Assembly: GCA_903889565.1 (NCBI GenBank)
Contig: CAISYC010000064.1
Location: 1-64,000 of the forward strand
Source of the DNA: an uncultured beta proteobacterium
GTDB lineage: Bacteria > Pseudomonadota > Gammaproteobacteria > Burkholderiales > SG8-41
Length of the DNA stretch: 64,000 nucleotides
Direction: 5' to 3'
The translations under genes were made by a program, and so were the position numbers. Positions within the stretch are counted from its first letter, which is position 1; every line of letters starts with the position of its first letter. The notes under the pieces are model-generated. The model was not told where the DNA came from, made no database searches, and saw only the letters and a program-made list of their open reading frames with translations. This document shows, piece after piece, positions 62,046-64,000 of the stretch.

Positions 62046-62155
62046 TTCGAGAATCCGAGCAAATTTTGCAAAGGCGCGATTCTAACAGGCTTGCCCTGTG
62101 CCGCGCCCCGGTGGCGATGCGCGAAAAGCCGGTTTTCGCGCCTTACTCCCCCACC

Positions 62156-63121
62156 TTACAAATAAGCCGCCACCGCCCTCAAATCAACGTTACCGCCGCT
62201 GACGATGATGCCGATGCGTTTTCCGCGCGCGTCGATTTTGCCCTCGAGCAGCGCCGCGATACCAAGCGCACCGGTCGGTTCGACGAGAATTTTCATGCGC
62301 TCCCACACAAAAAACATCGCCCGCAGCAATTCCTCGTCCGTCACCGTGGTCATTGCGTGAACGTGGTGCAGGATCAATGGAAAAGTCACCGCGCCCGCCG
62401 ATGCCGTGCGCGCGCCGTCGGCGATGGTGTCGGGATTGTGCACGGACTGCAATGTGCCGCTGGCAAACGAGCGGGTGACATCGTCGCCCGCCGCCGGCTC
62501 GACGCCGATCACCTTGACGCCCGGCGACAGATGATTGGCGGCAATCGCGCAGCCTGAGATCAGTCCGCCGCCGCCGCAAGGAACCAGCAGGTAATCGAGC
62601 GGACCGGCGTCCTCGATCAGTTCCTGCGCAGCCGTGCCCTGCCCGGCAACGATATCCGGATGGTCAAACGGCGGGATCACCGTCAGCCCTTGCCGGTTGG
62701 CAAGATCGCGCGCGATCTGTTCGCGATTTTCCGTACGCGGATCGTAGGTCACCACCGTCGCGCCATAGCCGCGGGTCGCTTCCAGCTTCACTGCCGGCGC
62801 ACTCGACGGCATGACGATGGTGGCGCCGATGCCGAGCAGGCGCCCCGCCAGCGCCACCGCCTGCGCATGATTACCGGATGAAAACGCGACCACGCCGGCA
62901 CGCCGCTGTCCGGCATCCAGCCTTGACAACGCGTTATACGCGCCGCGGAACTTGAATGCGCCCACGCGCTGAAAATTCTCGCACTTGAAAAACACGCGGG
63001 CGCCACAGCGTGCGTCGACCGTTGTCGAGGTCAAAACCGGCGTGCGATGTGCAACGCCGGCCAGGCAGCGCGCCGCATCAGCCACGTTTGCGTAGACCAC
63101 CGGCTCGACCGGCCCGCTCAC
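62156..63121 (-). CDS. Threonine dehydratase/serine racemase-family PLP enzyme
   Basis: This 321-residue fold-type II PLP enzyme has the Schiff-base Lys58 in AFKFRGAYNAL, SSGNHAQAVALAG (substrate Ser/Asn), PCGGGGLISG (phosphate loop) and the C-terminal IIVSGGNVDL. It lacks the regulatory ACT domain of IlvA, so it is of the catabolic TdcB or serine racemase/hydroxyaspartate dehydratase type. GGAG lies upstream of GTG 63121, which overlaps the stop of a small upstream ORF as GTGA. Confidence 0.9.
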   Translation of the reverse strand: MSGPVEPVVYANVADAARCLAGVAHRTPVLTSTTVDARCGARVFFKCENFQRVGAFKFRGAYNALSRLDAGQRRAGVVAFSSGNHAQAVALAGRLLGIGATIVMPSSAPAVKLEATRGYGATVVTYDPRTENREQIARDLANRQGLTVIPPFDHPDIVAGQGTAAQELIEDAGPLDYLLVPCGGGGLISGCAIAANHLSPGVKVIGVEPAAGDDVTRSFASGTLQSVHNPDTIADGARTASAGAVTFPLILHHVHAMTTVTDEELLRAMFFVWERMKILVEPTGALGIAALLEGKIDARGKRIGIIVSGGNVDLRAVAAYL

Positions 63122-63273
63122 GGCCGGCTCCAGTCGAACACGGCCGCAAGCACGCCGACTGTAGCCAGAGTCGGCGCCCTGTCTTGAAATCGGCAGTGTT
63201 TGCGGTCCGGCGCGACTGCAGAAGCACCAGCACCAAGTGCGCTCAAAACATTTATTCTTTTAATAAACATCAT
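63118..63273 (-). CDS. Possible 51-residue signal-peptide-like small ORF
   Basis: ATG 63273 (double ATG) is preceded by AAGGGA at six bases, an excellent ribosome binding site, and an AT-rich upstream region. The 51-residue product begins MMFIKRINVLSALGAGASA, like a short signal peptide, and stops in a TGA that overlaps the GTG start of the dehydratase gene (GTGA). It could be a small exported or leader peptide coupled to the dehydratase, or a gene remnant. There is no family evidence. Confidence 0.35.
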   Translation of the reverse strand: MMFIKRINVLSALGAGASAVAPDRKHCRFQDRAPTLATVGVLAAVFDWSRP

Positions 63274-63381
63274 GTTATTCCCTTAATTTAAAACGTGACC
63301 GAGCCCGGACATCGGCTGGCCTGCAAATTGCGGATATCCCTGCAGACGGTGACGCAGCCGGACCAATGCAGGGAGCTTGAA

Positions 63382-63630
63382 ATGCTGATTTACCTCGATG
63401 ATTACCGGCAGGCAAGGGCGGGCACGGCGGACCTGATCAGGCCCGCAAGCAGGCTCAAGAACGGCACCGATGGCGCCGATGTAATGAACACGGTCTGCAG
63501 TCGGGCCACATTGCACACCCTGCACACGCCTGCGCAGAACACTTTGAGCCCCGACTTACCGGACGACCTGTCGACGATCGATATCGATTCATTCATGAAC
63601 AGAATCTACGCGCTCGCCTCGCAAGTGTAG
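63382..63630 (+). CDS. Small hypothetical protein
   Basis: ATG 63382 with GGGAG seven bases upstream opens an 82-residue ORF, starting MLIYLDDYRQARAG and ending in an amphipathic IDIDSFMNRIYALASQV. The acidic tail and the start pattern look like a real small cytoplasmic protein rather than chance, but I do not recognise a named family. The gap 63274-63381 contains an AT-rich stretch that could serve as a divergent promoter for this gene and the ORF at 63118-63273. Confidence 0.5.
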   Translation: MLIYLDDYRQARAGTADLIRPASRLKNGTDGADVMNTVCSRATLHTLHTPAQNTLSPDLPDDLSTIDIDSFMNRIYALASQV

Positions 63631-63759
63631 ACGAACGCGTAAGACCCCAGGCGCTGTCCTTTGCGGCAGCGGCGGCAACTCCGGGCTCCCCTCCTCCCCC
63701 GGTGTTGCCGTAATTTTTTCAGGCCGGCGAATCACAGCAGGTTGCGGCGCGCGCCGGTG

Positions 63760-64000
63760 TCAAGCGAGAAGCAGCTTCAGCTTTTCCGGAGTGAACGGCA
63801 AATCGCGCGCGCGGCGCCCCGTCGCATGGGCAACTGCATTCGCAATGGCTGCCACGGTCGGCCCCTGCGAGCCTTCCCCGGTGCCCAGCGATTTCTCGTC
63901 GGGCCGGTCGAGCAACACGATATCGACGGCTGGCACTTCCGGAAACGTCAGTATCGGATACTCCGACCAGCTGCGCGTCAGCACCTTCTGCCGGTCGTAG
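63760..64000 (-). CDS. Molybdenum hydroxylase large subunit, C-terminal end (partial)
   Basis: The frame is open to the right edge of the window, so the gene is truncated by the window and not broken. The visible 80 residues contain SEYPILTFPEVPAVDIVLLDRP, the catalytic-region GTGEGSQGPTVAAIANAV (with the Glu that activates water in xanthine dehydrogenase-type enzymes) and a C-terminal DLPFTPEKL. It is a second molybdopterin-binding subunit, distinct from that at 32150-34399. Its GEGSQGP loop corresponds to GAGQIGVAP there, so it retains the Glu while the other has Ala/Gln. No upstream sequence is available here. Confidence 0.85.
   Translation of the reverse strand, partial: YDRQKVLTRSWSEYPILTFPEVPAVDIVLLDRPDEKSLGTGEGSQGPTVAAIANAVAHATGRRARDLPFTPEKLKLLLA

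Noticed and set aside
1-64000. tRNA, rRNA, CRISPR array, prophage or transposase genes
   Set aside because: I looked for cloverleaf arms, regular direct repeats with spacers and transposase or integrase motifs and saw none; short palindromes are REP-like only.

Overview
The window is a GC-rich, gene-dense bacterial chromosome segment, most likely from a betaproteobacterium of the Burkholderiales or a relative. The main pointers are the seven Bug/TctC-type periplasmic receptors, the Tat- and Sec-exported catabolic proteins, the RNA metabolism and envelope genes typical of that group, and the REP-like palindromes. This assignment is inference. I see no rRNA, tRNA, CRISPR array, insertion sequence or phage gene. 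About 57 genes are supported, mostly tightly packed.

Left part (1-26100), housekeeping and envelope. An MFS transporter follows selD. The selD gene encodes selenophosphate synthetase and is itself read through an in-frame UGA (selenocysteine) in its active-site loop, with a bSECIS-like hairpin just downstream. It is divergent from selU/mnmH (tRNA 2-selenouridine synthase). Next come an exported hydrolase, a small unknown protein and an FHA-cyclase signalling protein. A six-gene lipid A aminoarabinose cluster follows (arnT, an arnE/F-like gene, arnC, split arnA, arnD; arnB is absent). After it lie a peroxiredoxin, a PIN-PhoH ATPase, a membrane protein, an SDR lacking its catalytic residues, a cysteine desulfurase, DsbC, an aconitase/isopropylmalate isomerase-like pair, a ygiB-ygiC-DUF350-ygiQ block and an ATP-grasp protein.

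Middle part (26205-59700), a roughly 33 kb accessory or catabolic region, nearly all on the minus strand. It contains seven Bug receptors without any TctA/TctB membrane partner, and three LVIVD-type secreted proteins sharing a Cys...RFGxH signature and exported by three different routes. It also has a virginiamycin-B-lyase-like propeller with a CxxCH motif, a two-subunit molybdenum hydroxylase, and an acyl-CoA dehydrogenase. Two M24 'pita-bread' proteins with altered metal ligands, a flavin 2-hydroxyacid dehydrogenase, an aldo/keto reductase and a beta-hydroxyacid dehydrogenase follow. Two related alpha/beta hydrolases, two tandem exported amidohydrolases, and E1-alpha, E1-beta and E2 of a 2-oxoacid or acetoin dehydrogenase type complex (no E3) complete the set. 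Together this looks like uptake and stepwise oxidation or hydrolysis of organic acids or cyclic compounds; the substrate is unknown and no regulator gene is present.

Right end (60000-64000). A fused membrane/spermidine-synthase protein and a threonine-dehydratase-family PLP enzyme are followed by two small ORFs with good ribosome binding sites. The window closes inside the C-terminal end of a second molybdenum hydroxylase large subunit, cut by the window edge.
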